Assembly (NCBI GenBank): GCA_005808665.1
Contig: SYLG01000009.1
Coordinates: 1-40,560, forward strand
Length of the DNA stretch: 40,560 bases
Source of the DNA: Planctomycetia bacterium
GTDB taxonomy: Bacteria > Planctomycetota > Planctomycetia > Gemmatales > Gemmataceae
Direction: 5' to 3'
The notes beneath the pieces are model-generated. The model ran no database searches. It was given only the letters and a program-made list of their open reading frames with translations, and was not told where the DNA came from. The stretch's first letter is position 1. Each line of letters begins with the position of its first letter. Position numbers and translations under genes: made by a program. Below, in pieces: positions 1-7,327 of the stretch.

Positions 1-300
1 CACGGATGGCAACGGGAACCTGGACGAAAGGTTATTTGCCCTTCAGGATGCCAACTGGAATGTGACAGGGATCACCAACACCAGTGGAACAGTTCAGGAA
101 CGGTACACGGAAACACCGTTTGGAGTGGTGACCTTTAGGGAAGGTTCAGGCTGGACGATTTCGATGAGTACAAAGGGCTGGGATATTCTGCATCAGGGAG
201 CCAAAATAGATGTTATTGGGAATTATGACTTCAGGAACCGAGTATATACCCCGACCTTGGGTAGGTGGTTGTCCAATGATCCAGTTGGTTTTAGTGCGGG
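1..300 (+). repeat. RHS core direct repeat, copy 1
   Basis: This stretch encodes the end of the RHS core and is clearly homologous, at DNA and protein level, to about 2281-2590 in the same orientation. Shared blocks include GGATGCCAACTGGAA and AGGTGGTTGTCCAATGATCCA. Similarity stops at the core/tip junction. Such a pair is a substrate for homologous recombination that would swap tips. Confidence 0.8.
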
Positions 301-979
301 GGATGTGAATACCTATCGATATGTGGGAAATGGTCCGGGAAATGGATTGGATGAGATGGGATTAGAAAGGAAAGATTTTCTGCCGAATGGGGGGCCAAAT
401 TGGTGGAGGGATGGAAAGCCATTAGTTTCTTTAGGACCTCCAATATATCCACCTATACCGTATTTACCGCCAGAAATTAAAGACCATTACGGTTTAGAAC
501 CGGTATACTTCGTCAATGGATGGATTTTACCAATGCCAAAAGATTTAAAAAAACTTTACGAAATCAGCGAAAAATACGGCACACATGTAAAGGCAATTGA
601 AGATTATTTTATTTTTACACATATTTATCACAGAGGGGCAGGTTCGACATGGAGATTTCAGATAATTGGTCAGGTTTCAGGAAATCATGGTGGTTATACA
701 GATAATGGTATTTTAATTACTGATGGAACAGGATCTGGATCTGCCGACAAAAATGTGGATTTTTTACCACATTTGTGGAATGATGTGATTCCATGGTTTA
801 CAATGGACGATATTAAATATAAAGAGGAATGGAAAACAATTTCAGATCCAAGAGCTCCAAATGTTAAAACTCCAAACCCAGATTCCGGCCATAGCAGAAA
901 ATATCCTGGAACTGACACAACTATTATTACGGGTGATTTTCTAAAAGATTTTAGGCACCCAAGATTTGTTGGACCTTAA
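2..979 (+). CDS. RHS repeat-associated core protein, 3' end with variable tip (5' truncated by window)
   Basis: The frame is open from the first bases of the window, so only the C-terminal 325 or so residues are present. The first 115 residues are RHS core: a DANWNVTG segment, a TPFGVVTF segment, and the end-of-core motif FRNRVYTPTLGRWLSNDP followed by GFSAGDVNTYRYVGN. After GLDEMGLE the sequence changes to a tip of about 205 residues that I do not recognise. It is rich in Pro and aromatic residues and includes HIYHRGAGSTWRF and SGNHGGYTDNG. In RHS proteins the core forms a shell and the C-terminal tip is usually the toxic or effector part, so this tip is a candidate toxin by position only. 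The tip DNA from about 430 onward is visibly richer in A and T than the core, which fits separate acquisition. A small membrane-protein gene follows after about 20 bases. Confidence 0.88.
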   Translation, partial: TDGNGNLDERLFALQDANWNVTGITNTSGTVQERYTETPFGVVTFREGSGWTISMSTKGWDILHQGAKIDVIGNYDFRNRVYTPTLGRWLSNDPVGFSAGDVNTYRYVGNGPGNGLDEMGLERKDFLPNGGPNWWRDGKPLVSLGPPIYPPIPYLPPEIKDHYGLEPVYFVNGWILPMPKDLKKLYEISEKYGTHVKAIEDYFIFTHIYHRGAGSTWRFQIIGQVSGNHGGYTDNGILITDGTGSGSADKNVDFLPHLWNDVIPWFTMDDIKYKEEWKTISDPRAPNVKTPNPDSGHSRKYPGTDTTIITGDFLKDFRHPRFVGP

Positions 980-1001
980 ACCAGTAATCGTATTAAAAAT
1001 A

Positions 1002-1373
1002 ATGAATGTAGATTTTGAAAAAATAATAATTAAAAGATTTGTGATTTTTGTATCATCATATGTTGTATTTTTGTTTGTGTACGCTATAACATATTTAACA
1101 ACAGCTTATTTTGGTTACTATTACGCAAACATTAGTGTTGAAAAAAAATTTAAAGAAATTGGAATGGAAACAAACAAAGATGGTTTTTCAGGAAGAATTA
1201 TTAAACAGCAAACAATAACAGGTAATGTGAAATTGTTGCTATTAATAGTAGCATGGAAAAATGAAACTCCTAATATAAAACACAACTACCATGTAAGAGT
1301 TGATAAAAATTGGTTTTTTGGTGAATGGAAAATAGTATCAATTGATGAAAGAGGAGAATCATATCGGAAATAA
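1002..1373 (+). CDS. small membrane protein, candidate immunity partner of the RHS tip
   Basis: An ATG at 1002 gives 124 residues. A TTG at 966 in the same frame would overlap the RHS stop, but neither start has a clear ribosome binding site. Residues about 13-43 form one long hydrophobic segment (FVSSYVVFLFVYAITYLTTA), a probable single membrane helix. The rest is a soluble domain ending near NWFFGEWKIVSIDERGES. I do not recognise a family. The gene starts 22 bases after the RHS stop, has the same A/T-rich composition as the RHS tip, and lies in the usual place for an immunity gene. Immunity function is inference from position; the single-helix architecture would suit a protein that meets its target at or outside the membrane. 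Confidence 0.6.
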   Translation: MNVDFEKIIIKRFVIFVSSYVVFLFVYAITYLTTAYFGYYYANISVEKKFKEIGMETNKDGFSGRIIKQQTITGNVKLLLLIVAWKNETPNIKHNYHVRVDKNWFFGEWKIVSIDERGESYRK

Positions 1374-1387
1374 CATATAGAATTAAA

Positions 1388-1515
1388 TAGTCGTTCCTGG
1401 AAAGCCATCCAAGTGCTTTCATTTTGAGATCAAATTGGTTTTTTGGTTTTAGTTAAATTTACAAATATTCCCACGAAACTCTTCGGATAGCTGGAAAAAA
1501 ATGGCGTCAAAACGC
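1388..1515. repeat. 128-base intergenic element, copy A
   Basis: This starts 15 bases after the preceding gene. It aligns without gaps to 3664-3791 over exactly 128 bases; I counted 86 identities by eye (about 67 percent). Read on the minus strand in the frame that is open in copy B, it gives AF*RHFFPAIRRV and ends in LSRND, against AFCRHYLPAFRRV and FFRDD in copy B. It therefore looks like the decayed 3' end of a gene (three stops in this copy), possibly a transposase next to its terminal repeat. Confidence 0.6.
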
Positions 1516-1885
1516 ACCTATGTGAGCTTGATATGTATTATGATTTGCAAAGTACGCCCTTGACCGTTCTTGCAGGCTAGTAAATGTACCCCATGGCAAC
1601 TCCCAAAAAATAGTTTTATGGGAATTTCCCCTTTACTTGATCTCATCAAAGGCCCAAAATATAACCATTGAAATAACTGTCGGATCTGCGTTCATGTCTA
1701 GAACCTCAAGTTTTTGTCAAACCAACCGGCCTGGAAGGGTAGTTTCCTGGGCTGACAAGCCTTGTGGCCAGCCTTCCACGAACCTTCCGAATTGTTCTTC
1801 CCATCGTCCAAATTTCAAATCCAAGTTTGGTCCTTCCTCAAATTGGTTGCCAAATTGCCCTACTCCCACCAACACCCAAAGCTGA
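1516..1885. other. Non-coding or decayed stretch between the first cassette and the truncated RHS gene
   Basis: I see no convincing gene on either strand. Short open frames lack a ribosome binding site and recognisable sequence. The stretch ends abruptly with a TGA at 1883-1885, and RHS-like coding sequence begins at the very next base. That marks 1885/1886 as a likely rearrangement junction. Confidence 0.5.
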
Positions 1886-3238
1886 GATTATGATGCGGTA
1901 GGCAACTGGGACTCGGTAACGACCAACAGCACGACCCAGACCCGGGGAGCGAACAGGCAAAACGAGATCACCAGTGTCAGCGGGGCGACGACTCCGACCT
2001 ATGACAACAATGGCAACCTGACCAAGGATGAGAACGATAACCGGTTTGTGTGGGATGCCTGGAACATGATGGTTCAGGTCAAAAACGCATCGAATGTGGT
2101 CATTGTCACAATGGGTCGCGATGCCCTCCATCGCCATGTGAGCGATACGGAGGGAACTTCCCTGAAGGATCGATTCTTTGGTTTGAAATGGCAGATATTG
2201 GAGGTCAAGGTTGGATCAAACACGGTTTCCCGAAATGTCTGGAGCCAAGCGTATGTGGATGGGATGATTCTGAGAGACCGGGATACGGATAGTAACGGGA
2301 CGATGGATGAGCGGTTATATTCCTTGCAGGATGCCAACTGGAACACGACAGGGTTGGTGAACCCAAGTGGCACCGTGGTGGAGCGGGACACTTACACACC
2401 CTTTGGGGTGGTAACCTTCCGGGATGCTTCCGGGTCGGCATTGTCCGCATCCACCAAGGATTGGGTTTTCCTCCATCAGGGAGGCGAGAAGATCGCGGCC
2501 GGGAATTACGAATTCCGGAATCGGATCTATAGCCCGACATTAGGAAGGTGGTTGTCCAATGATCCATTGGGATTTGATTCTGGAGATCTTGGATGGTACA
2601 GGGGGATCGAAAATAACCCAATAATAATGCTTGACCCGAGCGGGCTTTGGTCATTTGGAGGTGCTTTTGGGGGAATGGTCACTGGAGGGGGGGTGGGTGC
2701 CGGTGTTGGCGCGACTGTAGGTGCTCCGATTTTTGGAATCGGTGCATTGCCTGGTGCGATTGGGGGTGGGATAATTGGCGGCATTGGAGGATTCGTTGCA
2801 GGCGGTGTATTTACCGAACCAGCCTATTCCGCAATAAGTGGGAATCTTGACCTTCAAATTTCCGTGGCGGAAGAGGTAGGCATGGGTATCCTACTTGGGG
2901 CACCTTTTGGTGTTGTTGGAGGTATCTCAGGACCAGCCGGCTTTGCACTAACCAATGGCTCTTTTTGGACATCGAGTTCAGCATATTATTTAGGTCTTTC
3001 GGTGCCAGGGGCGACTATGACCGTATCTCATTGGGGAAAGCCGGGGATCTACCCGGGTTCTTGGGTGATGGTTGGCAAACCCGATTGGTTAAGTTGGATA
3101 CTTGCTGGGGGGTGGGTGGTTGGTCCCTATTCGAGTGGCCTGCCGTATTCAGTTCCTGTCCAAAGTGTGGTACTACCAATTGGTAGCAAGATCCCCTGGT
3201 ACGAATGGACTAAGATTTGGCAAAGAACGATAAAATAA
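1886..3238 (+). pseudogene. RHS core fragment with second tip, 5' end missing
   Basis: RHS sequence begins at 1886 directly after an in-frame stop, with the YD-repeat-like DYDAVGNWDSV, then YDNNGNLTKDENDNRFVWDA. There is no signal sequence, N-terminal domain or convincing start; an ATG at 2048 gives 396 residues. The core continues through WSQAYVDGMILRDRDTDS, DANWNTTG and FRNRIYSPTLGRWLSNDP. After DPSGLWSFGG comes a Gly-rich zipper-like hydrophobic stretch (about 2655-2815), then a tip containing VSHWGKPGIYPGSWVM and GPYSSGLPYSVP. I have the impression that tips with a W-G-x-x-G-x-x-x-G-x-W-V-M motif occur at the ends of RHS proteins in other phyla, but cannot name the family. The fragment may be silent, serving as a tip donor by recombination with an intact RHS gene. 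Confidence 0.75.
2281..2590 (+). repeat. RHS core direct repeat, copy 2
   Basis: This is the partner of the direct repeat at 1-300, in the same orientation. Recombination between the two would delete the first tip, its immunity candidate, element copy A and the 1886 junction, and would join the upstream RHS gene to the second tip. Confidence 0.8.
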
Positions 3239-3301
3239 AAACAGACCTTTTTTGGCGGAATTTAAAATTGCCATAAATGAATATTTTTAGGAGATTTAAT
3301 A

Positions 3302-3598
3302 ATGCGTGATCAAATTTCTGTTGAAAGAATTTCTTATCTTTGTTACTTGTGTTCATCTATATTTTTTCTATCTCTTGGAACATTATTTATTTTATATAAC
3401 TATTTTATTCTCGCTTTAAATCGTCGAAAGGAAAAGCGGGTATCTTTAATACTTCTTCTTGGTTGCCTCAATATGTTTGCTGGACTTTTGCTGTTCCCAT
3501 CGACGATAGTGCGTTTGCTTTGCTGGACTGCTTTTTTCATTGATCCTGGATGCTGGGACTTATGGAAATCTTTTATTGGAAGGAAATCTCCAAATTGA
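3302..3598 (+). CDS. small three-helix membrane protein, candidate immunity partner of the second RHS tip
   Basis: The 98-residue product starts at an ATG preceded at 8 bases by a good ribosome binding site (AGGAG, 3289-3293). It is almost entirely hydrophobic: helices at about residues 12-37, 47-63 and 64-80, with a basic loop NRRKEKR between the first two. The C-terminus is short and basic (SFIGRKSPN). I recognise no family. It lies 63 bases after the second RHS tip, as the gene at 1002-1373 follows the first. Its own ribosome binding site means it could be expressed even though the RHS fragment upstream lacks a start. This is what one would expect if immunity must be kept against siblings carrying that tip. 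The function is inferred from position only. Confidence 0.65.
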   Translation: MRDQISVERISYLCYLCSSIFFLSLGTLFILYNYFILALNRRKEKRVSLILLLGCLNMFAGLLLFPSTIVRLLCWTAFFIDPGCWDLWKSFIGRKSPN

Positions 3599-3663
3599 AC
3601 TACACCAAGTTACTTAGTTTGAGTGATTTTTTAGGATTTTTTACCCAATTTTGGGACAATAAT

Positions 3664-3791
3664 TAGTCGTCCCTGAAAAACCCTTCAAGGACCTTGAATT
3701 TGAGGTCGATTAACGTCATTTGGTATGGATTTATTTGCAAGGTTTGCTGGGGAACCCTTCGAAAAGCTGGCAAATAGTGGCGGCAAAACGC
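3664..3791. repeat. 128-base intergenic element, copy B
   Basis: This is the partner of the element at 1388-1515, with gap-free alignment over 128 bases. On the minus strand it is open and reads AFCRHYLPAFRRV, then IDLKFKVLEGFFRDD and a stop at its end. The open frame extends upstream to about 3950, but that part shows no convincing match to copy A. The first 20 bases (plus strand) also match 11242-11261 at 18 of 20 positions. Confidence 0.6.
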
Positions 3792-4143
3792 TTGGATGCG
3801 ATGCCCTAATTGATTGGTTTTTCGCTTGCCAATGTGGTCTGGTTGGATCATCCTTTTGTCAGGTTGGCATCCAAATCCGATAGGGAAGGAATCCTTGGTG
3901 GTAACGAGCGTTGCAATGGGGACCGGTTTGCTCATGGAAACGGGGACCACCTAGGAACAAGAATATACCTCAATAAGGCAATGGGATTGATTTTATTTTC
4001 GTGGCTGTCATTGTTTTTGGGTTTCTAATCCTTAACTTTGATCGCCCCATTCTATCTGTTCCTGAGAGTTGTTTGGGAGTCGAAAGCTTTCACCAAGAAG
4101 CTCCACGCTGTGGTGACGCCCATTGGTTGCATATCTTGGTTTT
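3792..4143. other. Intergenic stretch before queD
   Basis: Apart from the minus-strand extension of the frame that crosses the 128-base element, I see no supportable gene. A 72-codon plus-strand frame at 3810-4028 has no ribosome binding site and no recognisable sequence. No strong terminator is visible for the queCD operon that ends at 4144. Confidence 0.4.
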
Positions 4144-4545
4144 TTATCCGGTATAGGTTGCAAAGCAGCTTTCCGTTTCCCAGAGGGTGACTTCGGTCAC
4201 GGGAAAACCTTCCGAGCGGGCATGATCATAGATCAGCTTGGCAATGTTTTCCGCTGTGGGATTGGTATCCACCACATGGATCGGTTCGCCCTGACCCAAA
4301 AGGTAGGGCAGCACTGGATCATCCCGATGCAGAATCATGCGATGGTCCAGATTTTTGTCAATCCACTTTCCCACCGTCTCTTTCAGCCTGCCAAAATCCA
4401 CCACCATGCCAAGGTAATCCAGCTTGTCGGCTTCCAATGTGATAACCGCCTTGCCATTGTGGCCATGGAGGTTTTTACATTTCCCGTCATAATGCAGAAG
4501 GCGATGGCCATAGCAAAAGTGGATTTCCCGGGTCACGCGGTACAT
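4144..4545 (-). CDS. queD: 6-carboxy-5,6,7,8-tetrahydropterin synthase (QueD family)
   Basis: The 133-residue product is the usual length for the QueD/6-pyruvoyl-tetrahydropterin synthase family. The zinc ligands are visible as H14 (YGHRL) and H27/H29 (NLHGHNG), and the catalytic Cys is C23 just before the HGH pair. PTAENIA and the C-terminal WETES segment are also typical. QueD converts dihydroneopterin triphosphate to 6-carboxytetrahydropterin, the second step towards preQ0 and queuosine. Its ATG lies inside the last codons of queC (13-base overlap), with a GAGGTG ribosome binding site also within queC, so translation is probably coupled. QueE and a GTP cyclohydrolase are not in the window. 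The CxxxHGH arrangement favours the QueD-type enzyme over other pterin synthases. Confidence 0.92.
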   Translation of the reverse strand: MYRVTREIHFCYGHRLLHYDGKCKNLHGHNGKAVITLEADKLDYLGMVVDFGRLKETVGKWIDKNLDHRMILHRDDPVLPYLLGQGEPIHVVDTNPTAENIAKLIYDHARSEGFPVTEVTLWETESCFATYTG

Positions 4546-5270
4546 TGGTTCACCTCATTGGCATAGGGAGTCGGGTCCAAAAGGTCAGCGTCGGCAAAGG
4601 CGTGACGGCGCTCGGCGCATTTGTTGCACGCACCACAGTGAATGTTTTTTTGGGGATGAATGCAGGAAAAAGTCAACTCCAGGGGCAAGTCCCTGCCTCG
4701 CCGCATGACCTGCCGCTTCCGAAGGCCAAGGTAGGGTAACCTTAGGGCCACATTTCCTTTAAGCGCCTGATTCAACACACCAACCATCCGTTGGAAAAAT
4801 TCCGGGGTGGCATCCGAAAACGGATTCGATTGCAAGGGTGCCATGGCAAGGGTGGGAATGTTTTTCATGTGGCAATAAACCATTGGTTTGGCCAGCAAAA
4901 AAACATTTCGCCCAGGCAGAAACACGGCATCATCGGGGGAATGTGCGTCCGGGATATCTTCACCCGTTGTCGACCAATGAAGGCCATACAAATCATCCAC
5001 AGGTTGGGTCAGAGTAACCAAAGGGGCCAATTTGGGAGAGGCAACCGCCCGAAGGAAGCGAGCCAGGTGATCCTGTTCAATGGCTTCCCAATACAGCCCA
5101 CATCGGAGGGTAATGGGGTGTACACAGGGGTGGACCTTTAACGCTTCCCCCAAAAGGATTGCACTGTCCAGTCCACCGCTAATCAGGATGGCAATATCCT
5201 GATTGGCACCATTTCCCATGGTTTGGGCATAGGATTCTGCAAAAGGCGTTGGGAAAGTATGGCTGGTCAT
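4533..5270 (-). CDS. queC: 7-cyano-7-deazaguanine synthase (QueC family)
   Basis: The PP-loop SGGLDS sits at residues 31-36, PGRNVFLL follows in the middle, and the C-terminal zinc site is C203, C212, C215 and C218 (CGACNKCAERRHAF). QueC uses ATP to convert 7-carboxy-7-deazaguanine to preQ0 for tRNA queuosine. I chose the ATG at 5270 (245 residues), which fits the family length. The frame is open to a TTG at 5390, and an ATG at 5219 is also possible; none has a strong ribosome binding site. The middle of the protein (GLYWEAIEQDHL, QSNPFSDATPEFF) departs from the common QueC pattern (DYGQRH, DYSGYPDCR), so this may be a divergent lineage. It diverges from murB, leaving a short shared regulatory region. 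Confidence 0.88.
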   Translation of the reverse strand: MTSHTFPTPFAESYAQTMGNGANQDIAILISGGLDSAILLGEALKVHPCVHPITLRCGLYWEAIEQDHLARFLRAVASPKLAPLVTLTQPVDDLYGLHWSTTGEDIPDAHSPDDAVFLPGRNVFLLAKPMVYCHMKNIPTLAMAPLQSNPFSDATPEFFQRMVGVLNQALKGNVALRLPYLGLRKRQVMRRGRDLPLELTFSCIHPQKNIHCGACNKCAERRHAFADADLLDPTPYANEVNQCTA

Positions 5271-5420
5271 GCTTTCATTGATAGCCAACCCACCCCTATC
5301 TGGCCGTCTTGCAAAAAAAAAGATGGGCGAAACCATTTTGGCGACCTTAGGCCCCCCGACCGGGAATCGTATAGTAACTGGGTAAACCAATCATGCCAAC
5401 CCACTAGGATCCACAGGACC

Positions 5421-6305
5421 ATGGAAGATACGGGAGCCTTTAAAGACCTTGGTTTTGTTCAGTTGAATCGAATGCTTGCCCCGTTCACCCATGCCGGGGT
5501 GGGTGGACCGGCCGAGGTATTGGCGGAGCCTCAAACGCGGGAGGACCTTGCCAGGTTGGTGCGCATTTGTTCGGCGCAAAAAGTCCCCCTCAAAATCCTG
5601 GGGGGAGGGACCAACCTTTTGATTCGAAGTGCCGGGGTGAGTGGTGTGGTGCTCCGGTTGGCCCAACCGGAATTTCAACACATCGATATCACCGGAAAAA
5701 CGGTCCGGTGTGGTGCCGGGGCCGATACCCTTGACCTTATCAAGGCATGCTCCCGGGCAGGCCTTGGTGGCCTCGAATCCCTGGTGGGCTTTGCCGGCAC
5801 CGTCGGTGGAGCCGTTGTCAACAATGCGGGAGACGAACGAAACGGGATTGGCCAATTGGTTCGCCGTGTTGAGGTTATGGAACAAAGTGGCCAAATCGTC
5901 CTGAGAGACAGCGAAGAATTGCGGTTTGGGGACCATTCGAGCAATATCGATGAACCGGTCATATTGTCCGTGGAACTGGTGCTGGAACCCACAGCGGAAA
6001 CCCAATTGGTCCGAAGATTGAGGCGAGCGCTGATTCGCCGCATGGCCCATCAACCGCCTGTGCATCAATCGATAGGTCGCATATTCCGGGATCCTCGGGG
6101 GTTGGATGCGGCCGACCTGATTGCCAAAGCGGGTCTTGGCCGAACCAAACTCGGGGCCGCTGAGGTTAGCGACAGAAACGGGAACTTTTTCCTTACCAAT
6201 CCCGGGGTGACCACGGAAGATATTCTTCGCCTTGCGGACCTTGTCCGGGAAAGGGTTCAGGAACGATTTCATGTCTCGCTCGAACGGGAAATCGCCGTCT
6301 GGTGA
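5421..6305 (+). CDS. murB: UDP-N-acetylenolpyruvoylglucosamine reductase (MurB)
   Basis: MurB is the FAD enzyme that reduces UDP-GlcNAc-enolpyruvate to UDP-MurNAc for peptidoglycan. GGGTNLLI at residues 61-68 is the FAD-binding loop, GFAGTVGGAVVNNAG at 123-137 matches the GIPGTVGGA motif, and the C-terminal LEREI motif is kept. The length (294) and lack of extra insertions fit the shorter type II enzymes. The ATG at 5421 follows AGGATCC and AGGACC; earlier in-frame starts would overlap queC. At R220 (SIGRIFRDP) the family normally has Ser or Cys, the proton donor in catalysis; a single C-to-T change in the CGC codon would restore Cys. The end overlaps the next gene by 35 bases. Confidence 0.93.
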   Translation: MEDTGAFKDLGFVQLNRMLAPFTHAGVGGPAEVLAEPQTREDLARLVRICSAQKVPLKILGGGTNLLIRSAGVSGVVLRLAQPEFQHIDITGKTVRCGAGADTLDLIKACSRAGLGGLESLVGFAGTVGGAVVNNAGDERNGIGQLVRRVEVMEQSGQIVLRDSEELRFGDHSSNIDEPVILSVELVLEPTAETQLVRRLRRALIRRMAHQPPVHQSIGRIFRDPRGLDAADLIAKAGLGRTKLGAAEVSDRNGNFFLTNPGVTTEDILRLADLVRERVQERFHVSLEREIAVW

Positions 6306-7176
6306 GGAAGAAAGGCCAAACCCGGATAGGGAGGTCTCCACTTCGGAAACCGGGAAAAAGCCACGGGCCAGACGCAAAAACGGTTTTGCCCAGGAAAAAC
6401 CGGGCGATCCAGGAGGCCAAAGGGAAGGCACCCCAAATGGAGCCCCGCACCGGGGTGGATGGCCTGCATGGACTGTTCCCATCCCTGCCCTTTTAGGCAT
6501 GGCCATCATCTATTTATTCGCCTGGGTGGGTACCCGTAATCCCGCTTTTGGTCCCAAACCCATTCCCCTTCAACAAATCCAAATTGTCCTGCCCTCCTGG
6601 CTCAACCGGGTCAAATTTCTGGACGAGGTTCGCTACCTGAGTGCCTTTCCCGCCACCGTAAACCCATCCTCCGGGGAAGACCTTTTCCACCTTAAGGCAG
6701 GCTTTGGCAAGCACCCTTGGGTCCGATCGGTCGATACGATAGAACTCCAGGAAGGGATCCTTACCGCAAAGGTTCAGTTTCGGATTCCAGTCCTCGAGGT
6801 TGGAGTCGATCCGGACAAAACCACTCGGGGAAATACCCGCTTTGTGGACGAGGCGGGCGTTCTTTTGCCGGTGGGGGAGTTTCCAGGTTTAACCAGGTTG
6901 GGAAATCCCGTGCCCGCCCCCAAAGGGGAACCAGGCCAGCTTTGGGGTGATCCCTTGGTGGAAGGTGGGGCTTCCCTCGCAGGATGGTTGCTTCGCCAAA
7001 CCCCTCCCCTTCGACCGACCGCCATGGAAGGCCACCTTGGGGCTTGGCGACTGCAAATTCAGGACCATCCGGTTTTCTGGGGAACCGGAACCAACAATCC
7101 TGGCCGCTTGGCCATTCTGCGCCTGGCTTTGGAAAGTACCGGACCAAACCTGCCCATTGATGTGTCGGGCAAATGA
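6271..7176 (+). CDS. ftsQ: FtsQ/DivIB-like cell-division protein
   Basis: The product is 301 residues. The N-terminal 65 residues are charged and cytoplasmic (KKPRARRKNG), one membrane helix lies at about residues 70-87 (ALLGMAIIYLFAWVG), and a periplasmic part follows. That part has the POTRA/FtsQ hallmark GKHPWVRSV near residue 147, then a beta-rich region with RFVDEAGVLLPV, as in the VD-x-x-G-x-x-x-P element of FtsQ. FtsQ normally scaffolds FtsB, FtsL and septal synthases. Position right after murB, with overlap, is the normal dcw arrangement. The ATG at 6271 follows AGGAA at 8 bases. Overall identity to textbook FtsQ is low, so the assignment rests on architecture, two motifs and synteny. 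Planctomycetes are known to lack FtsZ, which makes the retained gene notable. Confidence 0.75.
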   Translation: MSRSNGKSPSGEEERPNPDREVSTSETGKKPRARRKNGFAQEKPGDPGGQREGTPNGAPHRGGWPAWTVPIPALLGMAIIYLFAWVGTRNPAFGPKPIPLQQIQIVLPSWLNRVKFLDEVRYLSAFPATVNPSSGEDLFHLKAGFGKHPWVRSVDTIELQEGILTAKVQFRIPVLEVGVDPDKTTRGNTRFVDEAGVLLPVGEFPGLTRLGNPVPAPKGEPGQLWGDPLVEGGASLAGWLLRQTPPLRPTAMEGHLGAWRLQIQDHPVFWGTGTNNPGRLAILRLALESTGPNLPIDVSGK

Positions 7177-7327
7177 AAAATGGTTTTTCCGTTTGAAAGT
7201 ATGTTGCCAGGCCTGGGTTTTATAAGTAAAGATTCCTTTTTGCTCTCTTTGGGTTAACCGCCATCCTGTACAATACTTGGGATGCAGTTTGTTGATGTCG
7301 ATTCCTCACAATTGAAAGCTGCCGCTT

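Noticed and set aside
3810-4028. Small plus-strand frame between element copy B and queD
   Set aside because: No ribosome binding site, low-complexity composition, and no recognisable sequence.
5391-6509. Long minus-strand open frame opposite murB
   Set aside because: It lies antisense to a protein with clear MurB motifs and has no recognisable domains.
7240-7274. Promoter with TACAAT before the PSCyt1 gene
   Set aside because: A -10-like TACAAT is present, but candidate -35 boxes are at wrong spacing.
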